A DNA stretch of 6,388 nt from Chlamydiota bacterium. Its GTDB lineage: Bacteria; Chlamydiota; Chlamydiia; Chlamydiales; SM23-39. Both the position numbers and the translations under genes were made by a program. The stretch is from NCBI GenBank assembly GCA_021772165.1, contig JAJFMM010000171.1, positions 1 through 6,388 of the forward strand, written 5' to 3'. Below, piece by piece: positions 6,082 to 6,388 of the stretch (its first letter is position 1; every line of letters begins with the position of its first letter). The notes under the pieces are model-generated. The model did not search any database. It was not told the DNA's origin and worked only from the letters and a program-made list of their open reading frames with translations.

Positions 6082-6388
6082 TACGCTCCCTCGTAGGCAG
6101 GTGGTACTTTGCGTGTGTATTTTGTAGCCATCTCGAAAGCGTGGCCATACTGCATGACGGGTACGTCGTGCATCTGCGGTCCTATGATCTGAAATCCGAG
6201 TGGCATGCCTTTAGAGTCAAAGCCGGAGGGGACGCTGATGGCGGGTAGTCCTGCGAGATTCGCCGGAATGGTAAAGATGTCCTGCAGGTACATTTCCATC
6301 GGGTCTTTGATCGAGTTGAGCTGGAATGCAGAAGAGGGGGCCACTGGGAGCGCAATCGCATTGCAGGTGGAAAAGGCATCTTCAAAGG
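6081..6388 (-). CDS. gatA: Glutamyl-tRNA(Gln) amidotransferase subunit A, C-terminal part, 5' end beyond the window
   Basis: GatA is the glutaminase (amidase-signature) subunit that releases ammonia for GatB. The last 101 residues are visible, running in from the right edge without an in-frame stop. They include the late amidase-family segment NAIALPVAPSSAF, then DPMEMYLQDIFTIPANLAGL, PAISVPSGF and MPLGFQIIGPQMHD, which sit at the end of the GatA fold around the substrate pocket. The catalytic Lys-Ser-Ser residues lie earlier, outside the window. An in-frame GTG at 6344 could be mistaken for a start, but homology to the conserved upstream ALPVAP shows the gene is longer. The stop codon overlaps the gatB start by one base. 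A gatC gene is expected upstream, as in chlamydial gatC-gatA-gatB operons. Confidence 0.95.
   Translation of the reverse strand, partial: FEDAFSTCNAIALPVAPSSAFQLNSIKDPMEMYLQDIFTIPANLAGLPAISVPSGFDSKGMPLGFQIIGPQMHDVPVMQYGHAFEMATKYTRKVPPAYEGA

Noticed and set aside
6081..6344. A separate 87-residue gene starting at GTG 6344
   Set aside because: The frame continues upstream with conserved GatA sequence to the window edge, so this is the C-terminal part of gatA.

Overview
All genes in this window lie on the minus strand. Read from the right edge to the left (the direction of transcription), the order is: end of gatA, gatB, a SAM-dependent methyltransferase, two small proteins with Ras-like CaaX C-termini, a GT-A-fold glycosyltransferase, a TolC-type outer-membrane efflux lipoprotein, and the start of an RND/HlyD-type membrane fusion protein that runs off the left edge. 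Gaps between genes are 39 to 68 bases, and two junctions overlap further (gatA/gatB by 1 base, efflux protein/fusion protein by 10). No RNA gene, insertion sequence, CRISPR array or convincing intrinsic terminator was seen, and no stretch over 300 bases lacks a gene.

The GatB protein closely resembles GatB of the phylum Chlamydiota as I remember it (for example the segment around residues 81-101 and the motif SDCNMEEG). The gatA-gatB order also matches chlamydial genomes. I infer an environmental, probably amoeba-associated Chlamydia-like bacterium (Parachlamydia/Waddlia/Simkania-type). No database search was possible, so this is a recognition call.

Functionally there are two housekeeping ends and a novel centre. 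At right, GatA and GatB belong to the tRNA-dependent amidotransferase that makes Gln-tRNA(Gln) and/or Asn-tRNA(Asn). At left is a drug or solute efflux operon; the inner-membrane pump is expected just beyond the left edge. The region from about 2173 to 4581 holds accessory genes. Its most striking feature is a pair of adjacent, otherwise dissimilar small ORFs ending in CAIL and CSIL. Each has one or two further cysteines just upstream, and the second also has a basic tract before them. Those are signatures of proteins lipidated by eukaryotic geranylgeranyltransferase I and possibly palmitoylated. In an intracellular bacterium this suggests two small secreted effectors that use host prenylation to reach host membranes. 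The flanking methyltransferase and glycosyltransferase could be further effectors or envelope enzymes; the sequence alone does not decide.
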